Positions 8,734-17,693 are shown, counted from the stretch's first letter. The stretch: 64,000 bases of DNA from Teredinibacter haidensis (GCF_014211975.1 NZ_CP060084.1:1-64000); one strand, 5' to 3'. Program-made: numbers and translations. Notes: generated by a model not told the origin, from the letters alone.

Positions 8734-11655
8734 ATGTTACGAAAAATCCCTTTTAACCGTAAGCTGCTTTCCAGCTGTATTGCGGCCAGTTTAGTCCTTG
8801 GCGCTGATGTTTCTCTAGCACAAGAAGAGTTGGAAGAAGTCCTTGTAACGGGTATTCGCAGCTCTTTGGATCGTGCTATTGATATCAAGCGTGAAGCGGT
8901 TTCAGTCGTTGATTCGATTAGTGCTGAAGACATTGGTAAGCTACCAGATGTCACTGTTACCGATGCATTGCAGCGTGTTACCGGTGTTCAAATTCGTCGT
9001 GATGCCGGTGAGGGCACCACGGTTAATGTTCGTGGCACCCCTCAGGTTGCCGTTTTTCTTAACGGCGAACAGTACTTAAGTGCCGGCGCAATTGAATCCG
9101 CGCAACCCGATTTTGCAGATATTCCAGCCGAATTACTTTCTGGTGTTGATGTTATTAAATCATCAGAAGCGAAAACGTTGTCTGGTGGTATGTCCGGTAC
9201 GATCAATTTGAAGTCCCGTCGCCCCTTTGAATTGGTGGAAGGTTGGACTTTTGCCGGTTTGGGTGAAATAAATGATGGTTCCTATGTTTCTGAGAAAGGC
9301 CATAAAGTCGCGGCATTCGCTGGATTTAACGATGATAAGTTTGGTGCGTTGTTAACGGTTTCCGAGTCCAACGCTAACCTGGCAAACTACCGCTACGGAA
9401 TGTTTAACGATTGGTGGTACAGAGGCTACCATGAGGATGGTTCCTGGCCGGGTTACCCCGAAGTTGATGTCACCGGCGACGGCGACACCAATGACGCGAT
9501 CTTGGGCACCATTGATTACGGAATCACTAATCGTACGAGTGAGCGTGATCGTTTGGGTATTAACGGTACCTTGCAGTTTCAGGCAACAGATAATGTGGAA
9601 CTGATTGCCGATATCTTCTACACCAAGATGGATCAGTATCAACGTGCCAATGGTTTGGTCGCAGATAACGCATGGGCGGAATATGACTGGTTGAAGCCTC
9701 TTCAGTTGACGAACCGGGGGCCAAGTGCTGAAGGACATACCAACGAAGATTTATACACTACCACCGTGTTTGATCTCAACGCGCTGCGTGTTACTGCCAA
9801 AGCTGAAAGTCGTGTTGAAAAGCGCGAATCTTTGAACACGAACTTCCAGGCGAATTTCATTTTCAGTGACAACCTGACGGCGACTGCGCGCTATATTCAT
9901 GCAAATGCCGAGAATAACTCGACTGCAAATATTGCAGACGCAAACATCACTTCTGGTGCACAGCATGGATTAAATACCCGCGTTGCCGGAGTTGAAGCGC
10001 CTGTACACCCAAGCGGTGAAGGTCCTGGCCGAGTTCTGGTTCACGCCGATATGTCTGGCACCTACCCTAGCTATGTATACCCTGATGGGTTCGCTAACGA
10101 ATTGTCTGACTACGGTTTGGTTTCCACTTTCTCCGATTTGAACGTCAACGAAGAATCTACCTTGGATGTATTTCGTTTTGATGGAAAACTGGAGTTTGAC
10201 AATGGATCGTTTGAGTTCGGTTATCGATACCATAGCCGTGATGTAAGCCGTGAAGACTATGACTTTATTGCGCCTTTCACCGATAACGATGCTGATGGGA
10301 ATCCTACGACTGCCTATGCTAAGTGGAAGGATTCTGGTCTGGCTATTGCTGGTGACGGCAGCGACACGATTGGTAAAACTTGGAACTTCACTGAGCTAGA
10401 TAGTATGGGGTATATTCACCAGCTGAGTGACTTTGGTCCTGCAAGCTCGGGTGAAAGTTATTACTTTATTGACCCTGAAGTATTGGATGATGCTTACGGT
10501 TTCCAAGAGTCTCTCTACCCTGGAAACACCACCGTAATCAACAATGCTCGCTCTTACGAGATCAACGAAAAAAGCCACACCGGTTATATTCAGACCAACC
10601 TCTCTGGTGAGCTGGGCGTGCCTTACGACGCTAACTTTGGCGTGCAAATCGTTCGTACCTTTCTCGATATTGATCAGGTGATTGCTGGTCCGGACAACTC
10701 CGTTGTGTATGTTGATGGTCAAGAGTATCCGGGTATTGGTGGTGCACGTGGGCCAGCTATTGGCGATCGCGAAACTAAGCGAAACTACACTGACTTCCTC
10801 CCTCGTTTCAACGTATCTTTCGATATTCAGGAAGATATGAAGTTGCGTTTTGCTTACACCAAAACCATGACTCAGCTATCGGCCAACGATTTGGGTCTGG
10901 GTTTAAGTCTAACCTTCAATAACAATACTGACTTAGGTGTGTTTGAAGTTGTTAGTGGTAGCCAGGACGGTAATCCTGATATGAATCCATGGCGTGCTAA
11001 CAACTACGATCTGTCGTATGAGTGGTACTTCAGTGAAACCAGCATAATCGCGGCTGGTCTGTTCTACTTTGAGGTCGATGAATATATCGCGACCCAAACT
11101 GAGCCGGTCCAGGGTGTGCCTGATTCAGATGGTGTTGTGCGTAATAACGGCATTGACGTGACATCCCGTGTTAACGCAGAAGGCGGTACGATTCAGGGAA
11201 TGGAGCTGGGCTATCAGCAAGCTTTCGATTTCCTGCCTGGCGTTTTGAGTGGCTTAGGTGCAACGCTTAACTACACTTGGGCCGATGGAGAAGGCGGTGA
11301 CAACGACTTCTATGGTTCTCGCATGCCTATCGCCGATTACTCAGAGCACCAGTTCAACGGTATTCTGTGGTATGAATACGAAGGTTTGCAGGCTCGCTTA
11401 GCCTATAATTATCGTAGCGAGCGTTACATTGGTAAGCCGTGGAACGATGGTCACCCTGCTGCTTGGTGGTCTGCTCCGACGTCGTACATTGACGCTTCTG
11501 TAAGCTACCAGTTTATGGAAAATTACACTGTGTACTTGCAAGGCTCAAACATTACGGAAGAGTATGAAGAAAGCTACATGCAGTGGGAAGATGTCATCGT
11601 TAACCAGAACGTTTACGAAGCTCGTTATGCGTTAGGTTTACGCGTGAAATTCTAA
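8734..11655 (+). CDS. TonB-dependent receptor, Xanthomonas/Caulobacter carbohydrate type
   Basis: 973-residue outer-membrane receptor that imports a ligand using energy from the TonB system. Layout: signal peptide ending in SLAQ (about residue 30), TonB-box-like EEVLVTG, plug domain beginning IRSSLDRAIDIKREAVSVVDSISAEDIGKLPD, then a 22-strand barrel ending in an aromatic/Phe terminus (LGLRVKF). The plug signature is that of the subfamily that in Xanthomonas and Caulobacter mostly takes up sugars (family knowledge). The frame opens at 8677, but ATG 8734 follows AAGG and starts a normal signal peptide. Followed by a hairpin and then the halogenase; the operators upstream suggest sugar-type control. 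Ligand cannot be told. Confidence 0.93.
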   Translation: MLRKIPFNRKLLSSCIAASLVLGADVSLAQEELEEVLVTGIRSSLDRAIDIKREAVSVVDSISAEDIGKLPDVTVTDALQRVTGVQIRRDAGEGTTVNVRGTPQVAVFLNGEQYLSAGAIESAQPDFADIPAELLSGVDVIKSSEAKTLSGGMSGTINLKSRRPFELVEGWTFAGLGEINDGSYVSEKGHKVAAFAGFNDDKFGALLTVSESNANLANYRYGMFNDWWYRGYHEDGSWPGYPEVDVTGDGDTNDAILGTIDYGITNRTSERDRLGINGTLQFQATDNVELIADIFYTKMDQYQRANGLVADNAWAEYDWLKPLQLTNRGPSAEGHTNEDLYTTTVFDLNALRVTAKAESRVEKRESLNTNFQANFIFSDNLTATARYIHANAENNSTANIADANITSGAQHGLNTRVAGVEAPVHPSGEGPGRVLVHADMSGTYPSYVYPDGFANELSDYGLVSTFSDLNVNEESTLDVFRFDGKLEFDNGSFEFGYRYHSRDVSREDYDFIAPFTDNDADGNPTTAYAKWKDSGLAIAGDGSDTIGKTWNFTELDSMGYIHQLSDFGPASSGESYYFIDPEVLDDAYGFQESLYPGNTTVINNARSYEINEKSHTGYIQTNLSGELGVPYDANFGVQIVRTFLDIDQVIAGPDNSVVYVDGQEYPGIGGARGPAIGDRETKRNYTDFLPRFNVSFDIQEDMKLRFAYTKTMTQLSANDLGLGLSLTFNNNTDLGVFEVVSGSQDGNPDMNPWRANNYDLSYEWYFSETSIIAAGLFYFEVDEYIATQTEPVQGVPDSDGVVRNNGIDVTSRVNAEGGTIQGMELGYQQAFDFLPGVLSGLGATLNYTWADGEGGDNDFYGSRMPIADYSEHQFNGILWYEYEGLQARLAYNYRSERYIGKPWNDGHPAAWWSAPTSYIDASVSYQFMENYTVYLQGSNITEEYEESYMQWEDVIVNQNVYEARYALGLRVKF

Positions 11656-11683
11656 ATTGTTCGGTATTTAAAAAGGTGAAACT

Positions 11684-11708
11684 AAGGGGCAGCTTGCTGC
11701 CCCTTTTT
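11684..11708 (+). terminator. hairpin terminator between receptor and halogenase genes
   Basis: AAGGGGCAGC-TT-GCTGCCCCTT followed by a T-rich stretch, 29 bases after the receptor stop and 15 bases before the halogenase start. Since no other promoter is visible before the halogenase, it may act as a partial terminator that lowers halogenase expression relative to the receptor. Confidence 0.75.
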
Positions 11709-11722
11709 ATTGGGTGTGAAAA

Positions 11723-13240
11723 ATGAATTATGGCTCCCCTTTAAAAATGGTTATTGTTGGTGGCGGTACTGCGGGTTGGATGAGTGCCGCCATCCTGGCT
11801 CATAGCTTGAAGAGTCAGCCGGTAGATGTCGTGTTGCTGGAATCAGCGCTTATCAGTACCGTTGGTGTGGGCGAAGGTTCCACTCCAGCACTAAAAACGC
11901 TTTTCGACCAGCTGGGGATTACTGAGCAGGAGTGGATGCCTCGCTGCAACGCAACGTACAAATGTGGTATCACGTTTGAGGGTTGGTCAACAAAGCCTGG
12001 CTTTTCCCGCTATTATCATCCGTTTGCTTCGCAAATAGACAGCCACACGTTGCCTTTGTTTATTGCCAATGCTCAAGCGAGGCTAAGAGGGTTTGATACC
12101 CACGCGCATCCGAACCGCTATTTTTTATCTGCCCGTCTGGCGGATAATCATCTCGCCCCGAAGCCTCACTATAATTTTCCGTTCGAAGTCCACTACGGTT
12201 ATCACTTTGATGCCGCGCTGCTTGGTCAGTTCCTAAAAGAAAAAGTACTGCAAATGGGAGTAGCCCATCAAGTTGGAACGGTCGTTCACATTAATTCGAA
12301 AGATAATGGAGGCATTGCTTCGCTATTAACGGATGAGGGCGAAAAGATCGAGGCTGATTTTTTTATTGATTGTAGTGGCTTTAACGGCCTACTTATTCAA
12401 CAGCACCTTAAAACACCGTTTGAAAGCTATGGAAATGCTCTCTTTAACGATTCGGCGGTTGCCTTTGGGACTAAGGCAAGCGAAGTGCTGCCCTCGCAGA
12501 CAACGGCTACTGCCTTGATGCATGGCTGGGCCTGGAAAATTCCTTTGGCCAGCCGGACTGGTAACGGTTACGTGTATTCCAGTCATTATTGCAGTGCAGA
12601 CGAGGCTGAGCTTGAATTGCGGGAGCATTTGGGGGCGAAAGAAGCCGATGTTGATGTGCGGCACCTTAAAATGAAGGTGGGACGTGTGAAACAGCATTGG
12701 AGTAAAAATTGCCTGGCGGTCGGTCTGTCACAAGGGTTTATTGAGCCGCTGGAAGCGACTGCGCTATTCCTTGTTCAGCAAACGGTTGCCTTGTTTGTCG
12801 ATTATTTTGGCCGAGGTAATTTTACCGATAAGCACCAAAACGACTATAACAAGCGTATAAATGAACAGTTTGATGGTGTTCGAGATTATGTCGTAACACA
12901 CTACAAAACCAATTCTCGGGATGATACCGAATACTGGCGGGATGCTAGGGCAAATCCCGATGATATTTCTCAGCAGCTTAGGGCACTCTATCAGTGTTGG
13001 ATGAGTGGGAAGGATCTGGCGGCAGAAGTGAAGCGTCAAAAGATGGATAGATTTTACCCTGTCCCTTCTTGGTACTGCATTTTTGCCGGAATGGGTATCT
13101 TTCCAAGTCGTGACCGCCTTAACGCAGTAGCGGAGCCGAACGCAATGGAGGCGCTTGATCATTTCGTAGCGCGTTGCGCGCTGAATTACGATTCTCATCG
13201 CGAAGTGCTATCGCGCATGAGGGAAGCGCCAGTAAAGTGA
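11723..13240 (+). CDS. flavin-dependent halogenase of the tryptophan halogenase family
   Basis: 505-residue FAD enzyme. Seen: the FAD-binding GGGTAG at 13-18; the hallmark WxWxIP as WAWKIP at 269-274; a lysine in NATYKCGITFEGW (Lys80) at the place of the catalytic Lys of PrnA/RebH; and the acidic motif SQGFIEPLEAT (about 336-346) holding the likely catalytic Glu. All residues needed for chlorination or bromination by HOX transfer are therefore present. It stands next to a sugar-type TonB receptor, a pairing repeatedly found in carbohydrate loci of related bacteria, where the substrate is unknown. No flavin reductase or biosynthetic genes are nearby, so a natural-product pathway is not indicated. 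It could instead modify an imported ligand or a surface molecule (inference). Confidence 0.9.
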   Translation: MNYGSPLKMVIVGGGTAGWMSAAILAHSLKSQPVDVVLLESALISTVGVGEGSTPALKTLFDQLGITEQEWMPRCNATYKCGITFEGWSTKPGFSRYYHPFASQIDSHTLPLFIANAQARLRGFDTHAHPNRYFLSARLADNHLAPKPHYNFPFEVHYGYHFDAALLGQFLKEKVLQMGVAHQVGTVVHINSKDNGGIASLLTDEGEKIEADFFIDCSGFNGLLIQQHLKTPFESYGNALFNDSAVAFGTKASEVLPSQTTATALMHGWAWKIPLASRTGNGYVYSSHYCSADEAELELREHLGAKEADVDVRHLKMKVGRVKQHWSKNCLAVGLSQGFIEPLEATALFLVQQTVALFVDYFGRGNFTDKHQNDYNKRINEQFDGVRDYVVTHYKTNSRDDTEYWRDARANPDDISQQLRALYQCWMSGKDLAAEVKRQKMDRFYPVPSWYCIFAGMGIFPSRDRLNAVAEPNAMEALDHFVARCALNYDSHREVLSRMREAPVK

Positions 13241-13465
13241 GAGTGATTTCTGGGGTGGGTTTATGGACATTGTTGGCACCAAAAAAATATGACACTAAAA
13301 ATATTCGACATTTTAGTGGCGTAACGCCATGTAACCGGTTACAATGTTTGTGTGGCATCGAGTCTCTCTCTGTTTCACGATCACCTTAGCGGTGGAACAG
13401 TAGAACCGACGACACTCGGTGTTATTGAAGTATTAAGGCATACACTCTCGCATATGTCATTTTTC
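13241..13465 (+). other. operator-bearing intergenic region; possible small transcript
   Basis: No coding potential. Contains the third palindrome (13330-13343) and ends in a strong terminator at 13466. A possible promoter, TTGGCA (from 13273) with TAAAAA 17 bases on, would start RNA near 13305. Together these could make an RNA of roughly 150-190 nt under the same control as the receptor; alternatively this is simply the 3' untranslated part of the halogenase transcript. Confidence 0.3.
13330..13343. promoter_or_regulatory. LacI-type palindromic operator, copy 3
   Basis: TGTAACCGGTTACA, a perfect 14-base palindrome and the best of the three copies. It sits 90 bases after the halogenase stop, 336 bases before ruvB-side gene ruvA, and upstream of a terminator, so it does not have an obvious protein-coding target. 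Confidence 0.65.
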
Positions 13466-13493
13466 GGGGCAGTTTTTACTGCCCCATTTTTTT
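13466..13493 (+). terminator. intrinsic terminator downstream of halogenase
   Basis: GGGGCAGT-TTTT-ACTGCCCC, a perfect 8-bp stem, then A and seven T. It isolates ruvA from transcription coming from the receptor/halogenase segment. Confidence 0.88.
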
Positions 13494-13678
13494 GCCTGTA
13501 GCCTTTGCGATAAGGTAATCGATTTTATCTGTTTTCAGCAAAATCCGTGTACCTGAATGTTTGCGGCGATGAATTTCATTGGCGCTCTGCGGTACACTAG
13601 CTCCTTTGTATCGCCCTCCAGACCGAGATGTTGCAGCCTGTTCGGGGTGAGAAACCAAAACGGAGCTCTTTGCCCTCT

Positions 13679-14299
13679 ATGATTGCCAGACTTAACGGAA
13701 TTCTTGTCGAAAAACAGGCCCCTCAACTGATCGTTGATATTCAGGGTGTGGGCTACGATTTGTTGGCCCCTATGTCAACCTTCTACCGCCTGCCAGAATT
13801 AAAGCAAACGGTTCTTCTACATACGCATTTTTCTGTGAGTGAAACTTCGCAGCAGCTATTCGGTTTTATCTCGAAAAAAGACCGTGATTTCTTTCGGATG
13901 CTAATAAAAGTTAATGGGGTAGGCCCCAAAATGGCCGTGGGTATTATGTCCATGGAAACGGATGATATTGTCCGCTGTGTGGGGGGCGACAACGTTACTG
14001 CACTGGTAAAGGTGCCCGGCGTTGGCAAGAAAACTGCGGAACGTTTGATTATTGAAATGCGCGATAAGCTAAAAGGTTGGATCTCGCCCGCTGGTGAGGA
14101 TGGCATTACAGAGCCGCTTACCGCTGAGGCCGGTGATATCTCTCAGAATACATTGATTTCCGAGGCTGAAAGCGCGTTGGTGGCTTTGGGTTACAAGCCT
14201 ACAGAAGCGGCGAAGGCCGTATCGCGGGTCGTAAAACCTGAAATTAGCCGCAGTGAAGACCTTATCAAGCTGGCATTGCGCAGCATGATCCCTGCATAA
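13679..14299 (+). CDS. ruvA: Holliday junction DNA helicase subunit RuvA
   Basis: 206-residue DNA-binding subunit that holds the four-way junction and loads RuvB. Seen: MIARLNGILVEKQAP start, VDIQGVGYD, the two helix-hairpin-helix motifs around IKVNGVGPKMA and VKVPGVGKKTAERLI, and a C-terminal domain III (ALVALGYKPTEAAKAV) that contacts RuvB. The open frame reaches 13628, but the family N-terminus fixes the start at 13679; the GGAG at 13662 is rather far away. ruvB follows after 36 bases. Confidence 0.95.
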   Translation: MIARLNGILVEKQAPQLIVDIQGVGYDLLAPMSTFYRLPELKQTVLLHTHFSVSETSQQLFGFISKKDRDFFRMLIKVNGVGPKMAVGIMSMETDDIVRCVGGDNVTALVKVPGVGKKTAERLIIEMRDKLKGWISPAGEDGITEPLTAEAGDISQNTLISEAESALVALGYKPTEAAKAVSRVVKPEISRSEDLIKLALRSMIPA

Positions 14300-14335
14300 T
14301 GTGGCACCTTTTTTCATTACAAAATAAAGCATTTC

Positions 14336-15382
14336 ATGATCGAACAAGATCGTATTATTGACGGCAACGCGCAGCCGCGTGAAGAACAGCTGGATAGGGC
14401 CGTAAGGCCTAAAACGTTGGCAGAATATATTGGCCAGCCGGTTGTTCGTGAGCAGATGGAAATTTTTATTGGCGCGGCCCGGGCTCGAAAAGAAGCCCTG
14501 GACCACACGCTGGTATTTGGTCCTCCCGGTTTGGGTAAAACAACACTTGCCAATATTATCGCCGAAGAAATGGGTGGCGATTTAAAAACCACCTCGGGCC
14601 CGGTGCTGGATAGAGCTGGCGATTTGGCGGCCCTAATGACCAATCTTGAGCCCGGTGACGTACTCTTTATCGATGAAATTCATCGATTAAGCCCTGTGGT
14701 GGAAGAGATTCTCTACCCGGCGATGGAAGATTTTCAGCTGGATATTATGATCGGCGAAGGCCCTGCCGCGCGCTCCATCAAACTGGAGTTGCCTCCCTTT
14801 ACCTTGGTGGGGGCTACGACGCGTGCCGGATTGCTCACCTCTCCCTTGCGAGATCGTTTTGGTATTGTTCAGCGCCTAGAGTTTTACAACGTTAAAGATC
14901 TCACTTATATCGTGACCCGCAGCGCAAATTTAATGGGCATATCGATAGAGCCGGGTGGGGCGATAGAGATTGCTCGTAGGGCAAGGGGAACACCGCGTAT
15001 TGCCAACCGTTTATTGCGACGGGTACGCGATTATGCCGAGGTCAAAGGTGACGGGATTATCACCGAATCGATTGCGGATCTGGCGCTCGATATGCTGAAT
15101 GTGGACAGTCATGGTTTTGATCATATGGATAGACGCCTGTTGCTGGCCTTAATCGAAAAGTTTTCCGGAGGCCCCGTGGGGGTGGACAGCTTGGCTGCCG
15201 CGATCAGCGAAGAGCGGGATACCATTGAGGATGTGCTTGAACCCTACTTGATTCAACAGGGTTATATTCTGCGCACGCCGCGTGGCAGAATGGCAACCCA
15301 AAATGCCTATCGCCACTTCGATATGGTTGCGCCCGATAGTGTCGGCGGCAAAAATCGGCAAGATGAGCTTCCCGGCTCATAA
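14336..15382 (+). CDS. ruvB: Holliday junction branch-migration ATPase RuvB
   Basis: 348-residue AAA+ motor that drives branch migration with RuvA. Walker A GPPGLGKTT at 62-70, Walker B DEIH at 113-116, sensor and arginine-finger region GATTRAGLLTSPLRDRFG, and the C-terminal winged-helix end (EPYLIQQGYILRTPRGR). Full length for the family. It begins the long run ruvB-ybgC-tolQRAB that is the standard gammaproteobacterial order; ybgC starts 11 bases after its stop. Confidence 0.97.
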   Translation: MIEQDRIIDGNAQPREEQLDRAVRPKTLAEYIGQPVVREQMEIFIGAARARKEALDHTLVFGPPGLGKTTLANIIAEEMGGDLKTTSGPVLDRAGDLAALMTNLEPGDVLFIDEIHRLSPVVEEILYPAMEDFQLDIMIGEGPAARSIKLELPPFTLVGATTRAGLLTSPLRDRFGIVQRLEFYNVKDLTYIVTRSANLMGISIEPGGAIEIARRARGTPRIANRLLRRVRDYAEVKGDGIITESIADLALDMLNVDSHGFDHMDRRLLLALIEKFSGGPVGVDSLAAAISEERDTIEDVLEPYLIQQGYILRTPRGRMATQNAYRHFDMVAPDSVGGKNRQDELPGS

Positions 15383-15393
15383 GATCAATTTTT

Positions 15394-15807
15394 ATGACTG
15401 AATTTTCGTATCCTCAGCGAGTCTATATCGAAGATACCGATGCGGGTGGTATTGTTTATTACGTCAACTATTTAAAATTTATGGAGCGGGCTCGTACAGA
15501 GTTTTTCCGCTCGCGGGGTTTTAGCAAGCCCGCATTTATTGCTGAGGACCGGTTGATGGTTGTAGCCGCGGCTAATGTAGAATACAGGCGCCCGGCACAG
15601 CTTGATGATAGGTTAGTAGTGGGCGTGCACTTACAAAAACTGGCCCGAACCTATGTCGTGTTTGAGCAAGAAATATTTCGTGGTGACGAGCATTTGTGTT
15701 CGGGTACTATTAAAGTCGCATGTGTTCAGCAGCAAACGATGAAACCAAAAGCACTACCAAACGTTGTTGTGGCGGCTCTACGTCAATCCTTGGGGGAAAA
15801 CAGCTAA
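15394..15807 (+). CDS. ybgC: acyl-CoA thioesterase YbgC of the tol-pal cluster
   Basis: 137-residue hot-dog-fold thioesterase. Seen: YIEDTDAGGIVYYVNYLKFMERART with the catalytic Asp in the 4-hydroxybenzoyl-CoA thioesterase-type active site, the usual start of YbgC. It hydrolyses short or CoA-bound acyl chains and is linked to phospholipid enzymes at the inner membrane (family knowledge). Its stop codon is immediately followed by the tolQ ATG, so it is the first gene of the tol operon. Confidence 0.93.
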   Translation: MTEFSYPQRVYIEDTDAGGIVYYVNYLKFMERARTEFFRSRGFSKPAFIAEDRLMVVAAANVEYRRPAQLDDRLVVGVHLQKLARTYVVFEQEIFRGDEHLCSGTIKVACVQQQTMKPKALPNVVVAALRQSLGENS

Positions 15808-16500
15808 ATGAAACAGGAACCCTTATCCATTCTTCATCTGATAGGCGATGCAAGCCTGCTAGTACAGATCGTAATGTTTCTGTTGCTGCTGGCCTCCATG
15901 GTGTCTTGGGTGATGATTGTTCAGCGTGGAATTTATCAAAGCAAAGCCAGTAGTGCGTTTAAAGCCTTTGAAGCGCTGTTTTGGTCCGGCACCGATTTAA
16001 CCCAGCTTTATCGCCAGGGCAACGGTAATGCCAACCGCAACTCCATTGAAGGTATAGAAAATATTTTTCGGGCCGGCTTTAAAGAGTTTACCCGTTTGCG
16101 TCAGCAGGGCAGTACCGATCCGGACGCGATTATGGAGGGTACACAGCGGGCGATGCGTGTGGCGCTGACACGCGAAGAGGAGAAGCTTGAAAGTAATCTT
16201 CCGTTTTTGGCGAGTGTTGCTTCGGTTAGCCCTTACATCGGTTTGTTCGGGACGGTGTGGGGTATTATGAACTCTTTCCGCGGCTTGGCGAATGTTCATC
16301 AGGCCACATTGGCTACTGTGGCTCCGGGTATATCCGAAGCTTTGGTGGCAACGGCCATGGGCTTGTTCGCCGCGATTCCGGCTGTTCTCGCTTACAACCG
16401 TTTTTCTGCCAGCGCGGAACGATTAACCACTCGCTACGAAACTTTTTCCGAAGAGTTTTCTTCGATTCTGCACCGTCAAGTGCACGCAAAAACTCCATAG
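15808..16500 (+). CDS. tolQ: Tol-Pal proton channel subunit TolQ
   Basis: 230-residue inner-membrane protein with three helices (about 15-40, 130-155, 165-195). With TolR it forms the proton-driven motor that energises TolA during envelope constriction. Seen: the ExbB/MotA-type core LPFLASVASVSPYIGLFGTVWGIMNSF and the later TVAPGISEALVATAMGLFAAIPAVLAYN. Length and position are standard. Confidence 0.96.
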   Translation: MKQEPLSILHLIGDASLLVQIVMFLLLLASMVSWVMIVQRGIYQSKASSAFKAFEALFWSGTDLTQLYRQGNGNANRNSIEGIENIFRAGFKEFTRLRQQGSTDPDAIMEGTQRAMRVALTREEEKLESNLPFLASVASVSPYIGLFGTVWGIMNSFRGLANVHQATLATVAPGISEALVATAMGLFAAIPAVLAYNRFSASAERLTTRYETFSEEFSSILHRQVHAKTP

Positions 16501-16509
16501 AGAAGAACC

Positions 16510-16932
16510 ATGGGCGGAAAAGCAAAGCGTAAGCCAATGGCTGAGATTAACGTGGTTCCCTACATCGATGTGATGTTGGTGCTGCTAGTGGTGTTTATGG
16601 TGACGGCACCTTTGCTGATGCAGGGAGTGAAAGTGGATTTGCCGCAAGCGCCATCCACCCCAATGGAAAATAAAGACGATGAGCCTTTGATCGTGTCGGT
16701 CAAGCCCGATGGAACGTACTATTTGAACTTGGGAGGCGAGCAGGAACAGGCGAAACCGTTAGCATCCATTACGAACACCGTGGCTAAAGTGTTGCGACAA
16801 AAACCTAATACTCCTGTGCTGGTATGGGGCGATACTCATGTTGAGTATGGTTTGGTGGTGTCACTAATGACAGAGCTGCAAAAGGCCGGGGCCTCTTCGG
16901 TTGGTTTGGTAACTGACCCTCCCTCAGATTAA
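16510..16932 (+). CDS. tolR: Tol-Pal motor subunit TolR
   Basis: 140-residue single-helix protein; AEINVVPYIDVMLVLLVVFMVTAPL holds the helix with its essential Asp, and the remainder is a periplasmic peptidoglycan-binding-type domain. It pairs with TolQ to form the ion channel. Its stop overlaps the tolA start by one base. Confidence 0.96.
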   Translation: MGGKAKRKPMAEINVVPYIDVMLVLLVVFMVTAPLLMQGVKVDLPQAPSTPMENKDDEPLIVSVKPDGTYYLNLGGEQEQAKPLASITNTVAKVLRQKPNTPVLVWGDTHVEYGLVVSLMTELQKAGASSVGLVTDPPSD

Positions 16933-17693
16933 TGACACTAATCCGTTTCTACCTAATTCCCATTACCGTCAGCTTGCTATTGCACGGAGCCGTGATCGCT
17001 GCTCTGCTGTATGGCTGGGAACGGGCACCGGAAGCAAAACGGATCGCACCACCGAAATATATAGAAGCCAAATTGGTCGAACTGAAACCAAAAACCAAGA
17101 AGAAAGCTTCTGCCAAGAAAAAACCTAAGGTTGTCGATGTGGTGGCAAAGCGAAAGCAGCAGGAGAGAAAGAAGCTGTTGGCAGAACAAAAACGCCAAAA
17201 CGACATCAAGAAAAAGGAGCAGGAAGAGGCCGCCAGAAAAGCCGCAGAAAGGAAAAAGCGCGAGCTGGCGCTGGCGAAGCAGCAGGATCAGGACCAAAAA
17301 TTAGCCGAACAGCAAAGACGTGAGCAATTGCAGCAGGAGTTTGAGCGAGCGCTGGAAGAAGAGGAAGGGTTGCTGCAGGAGGACGAGTTCGCGACTGAGG
17401 CCGCTGGTTACGCTGATGTGATCCGGCGCAGAATTGAACAGAAATGGAGCCGGCCACCTTCCGCCCGAAATGGAATGCGTTGCGAATTAACCATAGACAT
17501 GGTTCCCAATGGGCGCATTGTCGATGTGAACATTAAAACCAGTAGTGGTAACCTCGCGTTTGATCGTTCAGCGGTGGCTGCCGTGAAAAAAGTGGAAAAT
17601 TTCCCCGAGATAAAAGACATTCCCATTGCTGTTTTCGAGCGCCACTTTCGTAAATTTAGTTTAGGTTTTCAGCCAGAGGATTTGAGACAATGA
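16932..17693 (+). CDS. tolA: Tol-Pal periplasm-spanning protein TolA
   Basis: 253 residues: a short cytoplasmic start, one membrane helix (about 8-28), a long Lys/Glu/Ala/Gln-rich helical region (about 50-155) that reaches across the periplasm, and a C-terminal TonB/TolA-type domain (YADVIRRRIEQKWSRPPSARNGMRCELTIDM...). It transmits TolQR motion to TolB and Pal. The helical arm is shorter than in E. coli TolA (421 residues), more like other marine gammaproteobacteria. Overlaps tolB by 4 bases (ATGA). Confidence 0.95.
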   Translation: MTLIRFYLIPITVSLLLHGAVIAALLYGWERAPEAKRIAPPKYIEAKLVELKPKTKKKASAKKKPKVVDVVAKRKQQERKKLLAEQKRQNDIKKKEQEEAARKAAERKKRELALAKQQDQDQKLAEQQRREQLQQEFERALEEEEGLLQEDEFATEAAGYADVIRRRIEQKWSRPPSARNGMRCELTIDMVPNGRIVDVNIKTSSGNLAFDRSAVAAVKKVENFPEIKDIPIAVFERHFRKFSLGFQPEDLRQ

